Shown: positions 1 to 6,136, counted from the first letter of the stretch. The stretch: 13,647 nucleotides of DNA from Bacteriovoracaceae bacterium UBA2428 (GCA_002343545.1 DDRA01000037.1:1-13647); one strand, 5' to 3'. The notes: generated from the letters alone by a model not told the origin. Numbers and translations: made by a program.

Positions 1-1
1 C

Positions 2-757
2 GCCAAGGGACATGCTCTTATGGGGTTGAAGGTCCATAACGTTGGGGCGCTGGACTTGGGTCTGGGGCCGGATTTCTTGCATGATCTCGCGCGCTCTTCC
101 GGAATCCAGTTCCTTTCTTCGAACTGGACGAGCGACGGGGGCGAGCGACTCTTCGAAGCGTCCCTGACGGTCGAAGAGAATGGCATCAAAGTCACCTACG
201 TGGGGGTTTCGGGCGGCCGTGACGAGAACCCGGTCTCGGGGACGATGCTCAAGGATCCCTTCGACTCGGTGGCCGGCGTCCTGAAGGGCGTCCCGGCCGA
301 TCACGTCGTCGTGATCCTGAGCGACCTTGGCGTCGCGCAAGATCGTGAGCTGTGGTCTCGCTTGAACCGGCCCGTGCTGGTGGCCGGTGCGCGGGATCTC
401 AGCAGCCTCGAGATTCCCCTCGTGAAGGGCCGCGTTCTTTTCGTGCAGCCGCAGCTTCAAGGGCAGCAGTGGGCGGAAGTCGATCTCCGTTGGCGTGCCG
501 ACGCCGCGGGTTGGTATTCCCCCGAACTGGCGCGGAAGTTCGCCGAGCGTTGGCAAGCCCTCCAAAGCCGCCGCGCGGCCGGAGTGGACGAAACGGAGCG
601 GCGGCAGATCGAGGCCAGCGAACGCGATCTCGTCGATTACGCTCCCACTCGGGTCGAGGCCAAATCGATTTTCGGGTATCGTCTCATCGATATGACCACG
701 GCCTGGTACAAGAAGAACGCCCTCAGCGCCGACATGGCGAAGGTGAAAAGCTTCTAG
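2..757 (+). CDS. 5'-nucleotidase/metallophosphatase-like protein, 5'-truncated by window edge
   Basis: The reading frame is open to the left edge. The ATG at 20 is probably internal, because the residues around it (KGHALMGLKVHNVGALDLG) match the middle of the UshA-type calcineurin-like phosphoesterase fold ('NVG-x-D-x-x-x-G-x-x-F-L'). Further family landmarks follow, numbered from that Met: FLSSNW (31-36), ENGIKVTYVGVSG (53-65), DPFDSV (79-84), VVVILSDLG (96-104), VAGARD (121-126) and a GQQWAEVDL strand. In active enzymes these positions carry the metal ligands GNHE, SHxG and GGHSH; here they read GALD, SDLG and AGARD, so the visible histidines are gone. No C-terminal nucleotide-binding domain follows, only a charged helical tail (about 168-215). 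I infer a non-catalytic relative. The stop lies 8 bp from the convergent murI stop. Upstream motifs and any signal peptide are outside the window. Family assignment is moderate; function is unknown. Confidence 0.55.
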   Translation, partial: AKGHALMGLKVHNVGALDLGLGPDFLHDLARSSGIQFLSSNWTSDGGERLFEASLTVEENGIKVTYVGVSGGRDENPVSGTMLKDPFDSVAGVLKGVPADHVVVILSDLGVAQDRELWSRLNRPVLVAGARDLSSLEIPLVKGRVLFVQPQLQGQQWAEVDLRWRADAAGWYSPELARKFAERWQALQSRRAAGVDETERRQIEASERDLVDYAPTRVEAKSIFGYRLIDMTTAWYKKNALSADMAKVKSF

Positions 758-765
758 GGGCGAAC

Positions 766-1581
766 TCAGACCAACGGCGGGATCGCCTTGACGTCGAGCA
801 CGACGTCTTCGAGTCCCATGCGCGCCAAAAAGCGTCGCGCCCGCTCGGCGCTCGCGACGTCGTCGGTCACGAAGAGCTGAAGTCGACTGGGTTTCGAAGC
901 GTCGGGTTTCTCGAGTTCGGGGGCGTGATCCATCTCGAGCAACGAATGCCCGGCGTCGATCCATTCGACGTCGGGGTAGAGCTCGCGCAGCTGCGGCAAA
1001 AGCAAGGGGTAATGCGTGCAGCCTAGGACGGCCGCGTCTCCCGGTCGGATCCATCCTTCCAGATAACGACGGGCGATGCCGGCGACTTCGGGGCCTTCGA
1101 GGAGATCGTCTTCGACGAGCGGGACGAAGAGCGGGCAAGCGCGCTGTTCGACGATTCCCCCGTAGCCGAGGGTGGCGAGGCTTCGCGGGTAAGCTTGTGA
1201 GGCCACCGTCGCGCCCGTCGCAAGGATCAACGTGCGGGGGCGCTTGGCCGCGATCGCCTTGCGGCATCCCGGCTCGATCACGCCCGAGACCTTCATGCCG
1301 CTGCCGATGGCCGCCGACCGAAAGACATCGAGGGCGTGCGCGCTCGCCGTGTTGCAGGCCACCACGCACCAGTCGAAACTCGGCCCGCGCCGTCGTTCGG
1401 CGGCGAGCAGCCAATCGGCGGCGGCCGAGCAAAGCTTGCGGATCCGCTCGGGAGACTTCGTGCCGTAGGGCAAGTGGGCGAGGTCGCCCAAGTAGGTGAC
1501 GGTCGATCCGGGATAGGCGCGCAGGATCGGGACGAGCGCCGTGAGGCCGCCGATACCCGAGTCGAAGGTGAGAAGATTCAC
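766..1581 (-). CDS. murI: Glutamate racemase MurI
   Basis: Cofactor-independent cytoplasmic enzyme converting L-glutamate to D-glutamate for peptidoglycan stem peptides. From the GTG at 1581 the product is 271 residues, normal for the family. Hallmarks: FDSGIGGLT (6-14, Asp7-Ser8), LGDLAHLPYGTKS (31-43), VACNTASA (74-81) with catalytic Cys76, ATGATVAS (121-128), ACPLFVPLVE (148-157) and LGCTHYPLL (186-194) with catalytic Cys188 and His190. GTG 1581 was chosen because the conserved fold begins there and AAGGGG (1592-1587) sits 5 nt upstream. A longer frame open from 1737 has no homologous content and overlaps nadE. The start overlaps the nadE stop as GTGA, implying translational coupling. Both catalytic cysteines are present, so the enzyme should be active. 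Confidence 0.97.
   Translation of the reverse strand: MNLLTFDSGIGGLTALVPILRAYPGSTVTYLGDLAHLPYGTKSPERIRKLCSAAADWLLAAERRRGPSFDWCVVACNTASAHALDVFRSAAIGSGMKVSGVIEPGCRKAIAAKRPRTLILATGATVASQAYPRSLATLGYGGIVEQRACPLFVPLVEDDLLEGPEVAGIARRYLEGWIRPGDAAVLGCTHYPLLLPQLRELYPDVEWIDAGHSLLEMDHAPELEKPDASKPSRLQLFVTDDVASAERARRFLARMGLEDVVLDVKAIPPLV
790..807. other. 7-bp perfect inverted repeat (hairpin) in convergent 3' ends
   Basis: GACGTCG (790-796), loop AGCA, CGACGTC (801-807). It lies 33 bp past the stop of the metallophosphatase-like gene and inside the last codons of murI. No T-tract follows on either strand, so it is not a canonical Rho-independent terminator. It could still act as a 3' stem for transcripts reading from the left, or may simply be a coding coincidence in GC-rich DNA. 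Confidence 0.3.
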
Positions 1582-3251
1582 GAAAGCCCCTTGGCGACGG
1601 GCATCTGCCAGCCGGCCCCGAAGCTGCGGTCGTGCAATCGCAAGATGGGGGGGGCTTGCCGGCGCTTGAATTCTTGTCCGAGGACTTGCCGGCGCAGCGA
1701 AGCCCAGGTGTGGCGTGGTTGGAGGAGTTGGCCCCACTTCTCTTCTCGCCCGTACAAGGGCGAGCCTTGGTTCTCGAGAATCCCTTCGAGGGCGATATCG
1801 AGAATCTCGTAGGGGGGCAGGCTGTCCGTATCTTTCTGGTCCGGGGCGAGTTCTGCCGTCGGGGGGCGAAGCAGCGTCGAGAGCGGGATGGGTTCTTGCC
1901 GGCCCGCTTCCCGCGCGCGGCGATTCCGGTCAAAGCAAAGGGCGTAGACTTCGGTTTTGTAGAGGTCGCCGATCGGCGCGATCGCTCCGCACATGTCGCC
2001 GTAAAGCGTGGAGTACCCCATGGCGAACTCGCTCTTGTTGCCGGTCGCGATGAGCAGGCGTTGCTCTTGGTTGGCGCGCGCCATCAAGAGGAGTCCGCGA
2101 TTACGGGACTGGAGGTTCTGGTGCGCGATGCTTCCCGGCCGGGCCTGGGTCAGGCGGGAGTGGAGTTCGACGGCTTCGCCGATCGGGATCTCCTCGAAAG
2201 CGATGCCCAAGCGTCGCGCGAGATCGGCGGCGTCGTTCCGGGAAAGATCCGAAGTTAGCGCGCTCGGAAGACTCACGCCTTTGACGTTCTCGGGGCCGAG
2301 CGCTTCGGCGGCGAGGGTCGCGCAAAGTGCGGAATCGATGCCGCCCGAAAGCCCCAGGATGACCGATCGAGCGCCGGACTTGCGCACGAAGTCGCCCAAA
2401 CCCGTCACGATCGCGTCGCCGAGTTCGTGCCATTCCTCGAAAGGTCGAGCGGCCTCGACGCCTTGGCCGTTCAGAGTCGCGAGGTCGATCACGAGCGCGT
2501 CGCTTCGGAAAAGCGAGGCCTGGCGAAGGATGCGGCCCTCGCGGTCGACGGCGAAGGAAGCCCCGTCGAAAATGAGGCCGTCCTGGGCTCCGGCGCAGTT
2601 CGCGTAGAGCCAAGGGCGTTGGGTCCGTCGCGCCCATTCCCGAAAAAGGCTCTCGCGGGCCGGGCGTTTTCGACGCGCGTAAGGGGAGGCGGAGAGATTC
2701 ACGATGACGTCGGCGCTCAAGCGCGGATCGGCGCCGAGCGCGGAGTAATGAAGTTTGTCGTGCTTCCCGAAGGCGGTGACGGAATCCCAAGAGTCTTCGC
2801 AGACGAAAACCCCGATCTTCTTTCCTTCGACTTCGAAACAGGCTTGGGCTTCGGTGGCGGGCCACGCCGCGAAGTGTCGTTCTTCGTCGAAGACGTCGTA
2901 GCTCGGGAGTCTTTGTTTGCGAACCGTGCCGAGGGACTGGCCGCCCCAAAACAGAGTCGCGGCGTTCCAAAGGCGATGACCCGGTCCGTCGCGTCCTTCG
3001 CTATGGCCGACGAGAAAACCGCGTCCCGTTCTGGCCGTCCACTCTTTGAGGGATTCGAGCGCGGCTCGCTCTTCTTCCAGCAGCCATCGCATCGAAAGAA
3101 GGTCGCGAGGAGGATAACCTAAAAGTGCGAGCTCAGGGGTGATGAAGAGATCCGCTTGATCGATTTTTGATTCGGCTTGCTCGATCAGCGCGCGCAGATT
3201 CTCGTGAACGGCGCCAACAAGAGGATTGGATTGAAGGATCGCGAGCCGCAT
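1578..3251 (-). CDS. nadE: Glutamine-dependent NAD(+) synthetase NadE
   Basis: Last step of NAD synthesis: ATP-dependent amidation of nicotinate adenine dinucleotide, with ammonia taken from glutamine. 557 residues, the usual two-domain length. The N-terminal CN-hydrolase glutaminase domain (1-265) carries the Glu40-Lys112-Cys151 triad in TPELALLGYPPRDLL, VRKQRLPSYDVFDEERHF and VFVCEDSWD. The C-terminal synthetase domain has the PP-loop SGGIDS (302-307), TGNKSEFAMGYSTLYGD, IGDLYKTEVY, LLRPPTAEL and the terminal KRRQAPP...MPVAKG. The ATG at 3251 is where homology starts; the frame stays open antisense through parB, but that is a shadow. No clear Shine-Dalgarno precedes the start. Eight C's lie 22 codons before the stop (positions 1654-1647), phased C CCC CCC. 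It is first of a two-gene operon with murI. Confidence 0.97.
   Translation of the reverse strand: MRLAILQSNPLVGAVHENLRALIEQAESKIDQADLFITPELALLGYPPRDLLSMRWLLEEERAALESLKEWTARTGRGFLVGHSEGRDGPGHRLWNAATLFWGGQSLGTVRKQRLPSYDVFDEERHFAAWPATEAQACFEVEGKKIGVFVCEDSWDSVTAFGKHDKLHYSALGADPRLSADVIVNLSASPYARRKRPARESLFREWARRTQRPWLYANCAGAQDGLIFDGASFAVDREGRILRQASLFRSDALVIDLATLNGQGVEAARPFEEWHELGDAIVTGLGDFVRKSGARSVILGLSGGIDSALCATLAAEALGPENVKGVSLPSALTSDLSRNDAADLARRLGIAFEEIPIGEAVELHSRLTQARPGSIAHQNLQSRNRGLLLMARANQEQRLLIATGNKSEFAMGYSTLYGDMCGAIAPIGDLYKTEVYALCFDRNRRAREAGRQEPIPLSTLLRPPTAELAPDQKDTDSLPPYEILDIALEGILENQGSPLYGREEKWGQLLQPRHTWASLRRQVLGQEFKRRQAPPILRLHDRSFGAGWQMPVAKGLS
1587..1592 (-). promoter_or_regulatory. Shine-Dalgarno of murI
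   Basis: AAGGGG on the minus strand, 5 nt before the GTG at 1581 and inside the last codons of nadE. It is one of only two strong ribosome binding sites I see in the window, and it fixes GTG 1581 over the upstream in-frame starts. Confidence 0.75.
1647..1654 (-). other. C8 homopolymer / candidate -1 slippery heptamer in nadE
   Basis: On the coding strand nadE reads gcc ccc ccc atc (Ala-Pro-Pro-Ile, residues 533-536), so the run contains the phased heptamer C CCC CCC, at which both Pro-tRNAs could re-pair after a -1 slip. In the -1 frame translation continues as HLAIARPQLR and on for 22 codons straight into MurI without a stop. A one-base expansion of the tract in DNA would have the same effect. 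I see no strong downstream pseudoknot or upstream stimulatory Shine-Dalgarno at canonical spacing. Confidence 0.4.
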
Positions 3252-3290
3252 AGATTGATGATTTATGGCTTTTAGCCTAAACCTAAGGTC
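3252..3290. promoter_or_regulatory. 39-bp divergent intergenic region nadE/parB with overlapping dyads
   Basis: Between the two outward-facing start codons lie two overlapping short palindromes: GGCT-TTT-AGCC (3267-3277) and TTTAG-C-CTAAA (3271-3281). The stretch is AT-richer than its surroundings. There is room for at most one compact promoter core. A weak TTGATG (3255-3260), 17-nt spacer, TAAACC (3278-3283) could serve parB and would put the transcript start almost at its ATG. The dyads are candidate operators; ParB autoregulation is a guess. Confidence 0.3.
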
Positions 3291-4331
3291 ATGGACAGCA
3301 CTCGTTCCGACAGCGCTTCGAGTCCCTCCGCCCCCAACGCCAAAGACACCAAAGAAGGTCTCGGCTCCTTCAGCTACAAAGGTCCCGTTTCGGGATTGAA
3401 GGGCTTGTTGACGTCGAAGATCGCCGAAGGCTTGGCCAGCGTCGTGTCGACGCTCGACAAGGTCGGCGAGCGCGTGGCCGATCGCAACGCCCCGAACGGC
3501 CGCAAGCCGGAAGGCGGAACCGAGAAGCTCCTGATCGACGAGATCTACCCCTGCCCGGATCAACCGCGCCAGATCTTCGATCCCAAAGCGCTCGAAGAAC
3601 TTTCCCACACGATGCGCGAGATCGGCCAGGCCCAGGCGATCACGGTTCGCAAGACCGCCGAAGGTTACGAGATCATCAGCGGCGAACGCCGTTACCGCGC
3701 CGCGAAGCTCGCGGGCTTCACGCACCTCGACTGCGTCGTGAAGGAATGCGGCCCCAAGGAAGCTCGCCTGCTCGCGTTGGTCGAAAACATCCAACGGCAG
3801 GATCTCCTGCCGCTCGAGGAATCGCACTTCCTGAAGCGCGTGCTCGAGGAAAATCCCGACCTCAGCCTCGAAAAACTCGCGAAGGTCCTGGGCTCCCATA
3901 AGAGCACTTTGTCCGAGAAGATCCAGCTGACGGAAATCCCGGAAGATTTGCAGGGGCTTCTGCTTTCGCGGGGCAAGACCTTCACTCACCGTCACTGGCG
4001 CGTCGTCTCGCGCATCGAGGATCCCGCCTTCCTGCGTCAGATGATCAGCCAAGCCGTCGAGAATCAGCTCTCGGTGGCCGAACTCGAGCGTTCCCTTCAG
4101 GCCGCCGGCGTCCCCAAGGCTTCCCGTCGTGCCAAAGGGGCGGAAAAGGATCTTTCGATCGATCTCGGCGGCTTCGTTCGCCGAAACGGTTCGGTCATGA
4201 AGTTCCGCGCGCTCACGGTGGATTTGCGCCGTTTGACCCCCGAAGGACGCGAGCTTCTGAAGACCGAATTGGAAGCCGCGCTGCGCACGATTCAGGAGCC
4301 GGACGCTCAGATCTCCGTGTTTGACGCATAA
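3291..4331 (+). CDS. ParB/RepB/Spo0J-family DNA-binding protein (orphan)
   Basis: Cytoplasmic CTP-switch DNA-binding protein of the chromosome/plasmid partition family, 346 residues. The ParB N-domain spans about 79-170: LIDEIYPCPDQPRQIFD (81-97), the CTP-binding box GERRYRAAKLAG (131-142) and ENIQRQDLLPLEE (165-177). An HTH follows (about 191-212, LSLEKLAKVLGSHKSTLSEKI). The HTH departs from the usual 'LGkSRsxVsN' pattern, and the next segment reads GKTFTHRHWRVVSRI rather than 'LtxGHAR'. The first 78 residues form an unusually long, Ser/Lys-rich extension containing SGLKGLLTSKIAEGL, loosely like the ParA-contacting N-terminal motif of ParBs. Start ATG 3291 is the only Met before the domain; AAGG sits just 2 nt upstream, too close for a good ribosome site. 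No parA, gidB or palindromic parS is present. Family is secure; the partner and target are unknown. Confidence 0.9.
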   Translation: MDSTRSDSASSPSAPNAKDTKEGLGSFSYKGPVSGLKGLLTSKIAEGLASVVSTLDKVGERVADRNAPNGRKPEGGTEKLLIDEIYPCPDQPRQIFDPKALEELSHTMREIGQAQAITVRKTAEGYEIISGERRYRAAKLAGFTHLDCVVKECGPKEARLLALVENIQRQDLLPLEESHFLKRVLEENPDLSLEKLAKVLGSHKSTLSEKIQLTEIPEDLQGLLLSRGKTFTHRHWRVVSRIEDPAFLRQMISQAVENQLSVAELERSLQAAGVPKASRRAKGAEKDLSIDLGGFVRRNGSVMKFRALTVDLRRLTPEGRELLKTELEAALRTIQEPDAQISVFDA

Positions 4332-4337
4332 GCGTCA
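4322..4337. promoter_or_regulatory. 16-bp perfect palindrome TGACGC-ATAA-GCGTCA on the parB stop codon
   Basis: Arms TGACGC (4322-4327) and GCGTCA (4332-4337) flank ATAA, which contains the parB TAA. The symmetry suits either a dimeric regulator upstream of the next gene (80 bp before its ATG) or an RNA hairpin at the end of parB. The following TCCTAAAAAT is A-rich, not T-rich, so a classical intrinsic terminator is unlikely. Confidence 0.35.
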
Positions 4338-4416
4338 TCCTAAAAATACGCCGGAATCCTTGGATAAAGGCAAATTTCGTTAAGTTTTCGCGCGTGGCGG
4401 ACGATGAGATCGTGCC
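4338..4416 (+). promoter_or_regulatory. Leader region of GYF_2 gene with hairpin touching the start codon
   Basis: This is the rest of the largest gap in the plus-strand run. It is AT-rich at its left end (TAAAAATACG, GGATAAAGGCAAATTTCG), as a promoter would be, but I find no good -35/-10 pair; TTGGAT at 4360 is the best -35-like hexamer. At 4396-4416 GGC-(GG)-ACGAT-GAG-ATCGT-GCC can fold into an 8-bp stem with a two-base bulge, ending one base before the ATG. No separate Shine-Dalgarno is visible. Confidence 0.35.
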
Positions 4417-5241
4417 ATGAGCGAAAACGCCGCTAGGACCCTCGAAACTTCGAGCTCTGAGATCCTCTGGTTCGTTGCGCGCGGTTCCGTCCTGAAGGGA
4501 CCGTTCACCTCGACGCAACTCGAGGAGCGGATCAAGAAGAAGGACATCAGCTACCTCGATTATTGCTGGCGCCAAGGGTTTCGCGAATGGCGTCCGATCG
4601 CCGCGGTCGAAGATCTCGATCGCCGTCGCCGCATGACCCGCGTTCCCACTTATCCGACCGTCGAGGTCCCGCAGGGCGGACGCCCGGGTCCCGTCGCCGT
4701 CCCGGCGGCCAGTGTCGAACCCCAAGCGCCCGGCGCTCCCCGCGAAGTTCGTATCAACTTCTCCAAAGTTCGCAATCGCAAGCTTTCGCTTTACGAATGG
4801 GCCCTCGCGGTCGTGTTGGCCGTCATCTTGGCTCACCTCAGTACGGCGTTTGCCCTGCGTAGCGTGGAAGAATCGCTCCTCCATCACTTTCAGTTTCATC
4901 GCCTCAGCGCGACCGGAACCCTGGGCACGCCCGAAGCTTCGCTTCCCGTCGACGTCTGGGCGCCGCTCGCTTCGGCTCCCGGACTTCAGGACGTGAACGA
5001 CGCCGGTTTTCTGGAAATGCCGGTGAGCTTCGTCGCTCCGTTGGTCGCGGATACGAAAGAAGGGATGCGTTACGGAGCGCATCGCGTTTCCTACGGTGTG
5101 CCTTCGGTCGTCGAGGCCGAGCGCGAAGGTCTTGATCCCGTCTTGGTGCAGAGTTTCGAAGTCCACGGGCGTCTCTCGCCACTGGACTTTCATAACGTCC
5201 AAGTCGAAGCTAGGGGTGAACCCTGGATTCGACAAAAATGA
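4417..5241 (+). CDS. GYF_2-domain single-pass membrane protein
   Basis: 274 residues. An N-terminal GYF_2 (DUF4339-type) domain, about 17-62, shows the pattern WFVARGSVLKGPF...LDYCWRQGFREWRPI. GYF folds bind proline-rich peptides; GYF_2 partners in bacteria are mostly unknown. A linker with R-rich DRRRRM (68-73) and a proline-rich stretch (74-110) follows, then a basic patch (VRINFSKVRNRK) and one transmembrane helix (about 126-147, EWALAVVLAVILAHLSTAFAL). The positive-inside rule puts the GYF domain in the cytoplasm and the last ~127 residues in the periplasm; I do not recognise that part. An in-frame TGA at 4405 rules out longer starts. The stop overlaps the next start as ATGA, so the two proteins are probably made together. 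Domain call is good; role unknown. Confidence 0.8.
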   Translation: MSENAARTLETSSSEILWFVARGSVLKGPFTSTQLEERIKKKDISYLDYCWRQGFREWRPIAAVEDLDRRRRMTRVPTYPTVEVPQGGRPGPVAVPAASVEPQAPGAPREVRINFSKVRNRKLSLYEWALAVVLAVILAHLSTAFALRSVEESLLHHFQFHRLSATGTLGTPEASLPVDVWAPLASAPGLQDVNDAGFLEMPVSFVAPLVADTKEGMRYGAHRVSYGVPSVVEAEREGLDPVLVQSFEVHGRLSPLDFHNVQVEARGEPWIRQK

Positions 5242-6119
5242 CGCTTAACTTCGAACGCCCATTTTCACGTTTCGCCGCCTTCGCTTTGGCCATGCTCCCG
5301 GGCTTGGCCTTAGCTCAGGTCATGACGCCCACGGTTCCCAGCTCGCGATCCGCGAATCCCTCGGCTTCCCCGAGCGCCCCGGTGGGCGCTGCCGCCCCGA
5401 AGTCGGCCGCCGGGGCGCCCCCCATCTTGACGATCGAATCGCTTCCCTCGTCCCCCTCTTCGCCGGATGTCTTCGTGCAAGATCTTCTGGACGAAGACGC
5501 GCGTCGCGCTCCGCGCGGGCCATCGCGCCCGACCATGCCTGTTTTCGAGTCGGAGCCGCAAACGTCCCGTTGGGCCCGTTCGAGCTTCGGAGCCTATATC
5601 GCTTTCGGCTCGGCGACGGTCGTGAACGCTCCTTTCCGCATAACGCAGGACGAGATTCTCGTCGGCCGGGGCTCGGAATCCGGCGTGGGGCTGGGGGCCC
5701 TGCTCGATTTCGGCATGCCGGCGGCCCAGGACGAAGCCTACCGGCTGAAGATCGGCGTTCATCGGCAAAGCCTGACGCCCTCAATCGAGGACCGGGCTTA
5801 TGCGGTCGGCGAGGTCGAGGTCTCGGCCGTGGTTCTGGATATTTCGTTGCTCTACCGGTACTCGCTCCCGTACCTGGGCGAACTCGGCCACCTTTGGATC
5901 GGCGGCGGGGGCTCGCTCGACTACGCCCTCACGAGTTCGCGTCCGGATGTTCCCACGGTCGTGCCGCTTTCGCGGGTGCGAAATTCCTACGCTTTCCGGG
6001 CCATCGTCGCCCTGGGCGCCGAGATTCCCGTTTCGGGAATCCACGACATCGTGCTCGAGGCCGATTGGTCGTTTCTCAAAGGCTACAGCCTTTTGATGGG
6101 CTTCAAGACTTCCTTGTGA
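5238..6119 (+). CDS. Secreted protein, probable small outer-membrane beta-barrel
   Basis: 293 residues with no recognised family. A signal peptide is clear: basic start, hydrophobic 12-25 and a LALA-Q cleavage site after residue 26. Mature residues 28-105 are rich in Pro, Ala and Ser and probably disordered (SANPSASPSAP, PSSPSSPD), with an acidic island VQDLLDEDA. From about 110 the sequence becomes alternating, Gly- and aromatic-rich (FGAYIAFGS, GVGLGALLDFGM, SLLYRYSLPYLG, GHLWIGGGGSLDYAL, IVLEADWSFLKGYSLLMGFKTSL), typical of outer-membrane strands. There are no cysteines. The ATG overlaps the GYF_2 gene stop by 4 nt; AGGGG lies too far upstream to act directly, so translation is likely coupled. 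The barrel is inferred from pattern only; a periplasmic beta-protein is the alternative. Confidence 0.7.
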   Translation: MTLNFERPFSRFAAFALAMLPGLALAQVMTPTVPSSRSANPSASPSAPVGAAAPKSAAGAPPILTIESLPSSPSSPDVFVQDLLDEDARRAPRGPSRPTMPVFESEPQTSRWARSSFGAYIAFGSATVVNAPFRITQDEILVGRGSESGVGLGALLDFGMPAAQDEAYRLKIGVHRQSLTPSIEDRAYAVGEVEVSAVVLDISLLYRYSLPYLGELGHLWIGGGGSLDYALTSSRPDVPTVVPLSRVRNSYAFRAIVALGAEIPVSGIHDIVLEADWSFLKGYSLLMGFKTSL

Positions 6120-6121
6120 TT

Positions 6122-6136
6122 GCCAGGGTTTCTGGC
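6122..6136. other. Short inverted repeat between barrel gene and dus
   Basis: GCCAG-GGTTT-CTGGC, a 5-bp stem with a 5-base loop, starts 2 bases after the TGA at 6117-6119 and ends 17 bases before the dus ATG. Only 34 bp separate the genes. There is no T-tract, so it could be a weak processing or attenuation stem rather than a terminator. Confidence 0.25.

Noticed and set aside
1655..1695. Direct repeat CTTGCCGGCGC at 1655-1665 and 1685-1695
   Set aside because: Both copies encode Arg-Arg-Gln ten codons apart in nadE (LRRQ and KRRQ), so protein sequence explains the repeat.
1582..1737. N-terminal extension of murI to an ATG at 1737
   Set aside because: The residues are Pro/Ala/Arg-rich out-of-frame nadE sequence; the GTG at 1581 has a good ribosome site and begins the family fold. 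The frame matters only for the frameshift idea.
3252..4052. Upstream extension of the nadE frame, antisense through parB
   Set aside because: NadE homology starts exactly at the ATG at 3251. The extension is low-information sequence opposite a well-supported ParB gene, a product of GC-rich codon bias.
3291..4331. Canonical parS site near the ParB gene
   Set aside because: No match to the TGTTTCACGTGAAACA type was seen in or around the gene; a whole-genome search would be needed.
4321..4347. Possible promoter TTGACG with TAAAAA
   Set aside because: The spacing is only about 14 bp and the -35 falls on the parB coding end; too weak to call as a promoter.
4213..5235. 340-codon antisense frame over the GYF_2 gene
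   Set aside because: No recognisable domain, composition of a shadow frame, and the plus-strand gene has a clear domain, membrane helix and ATGA link.
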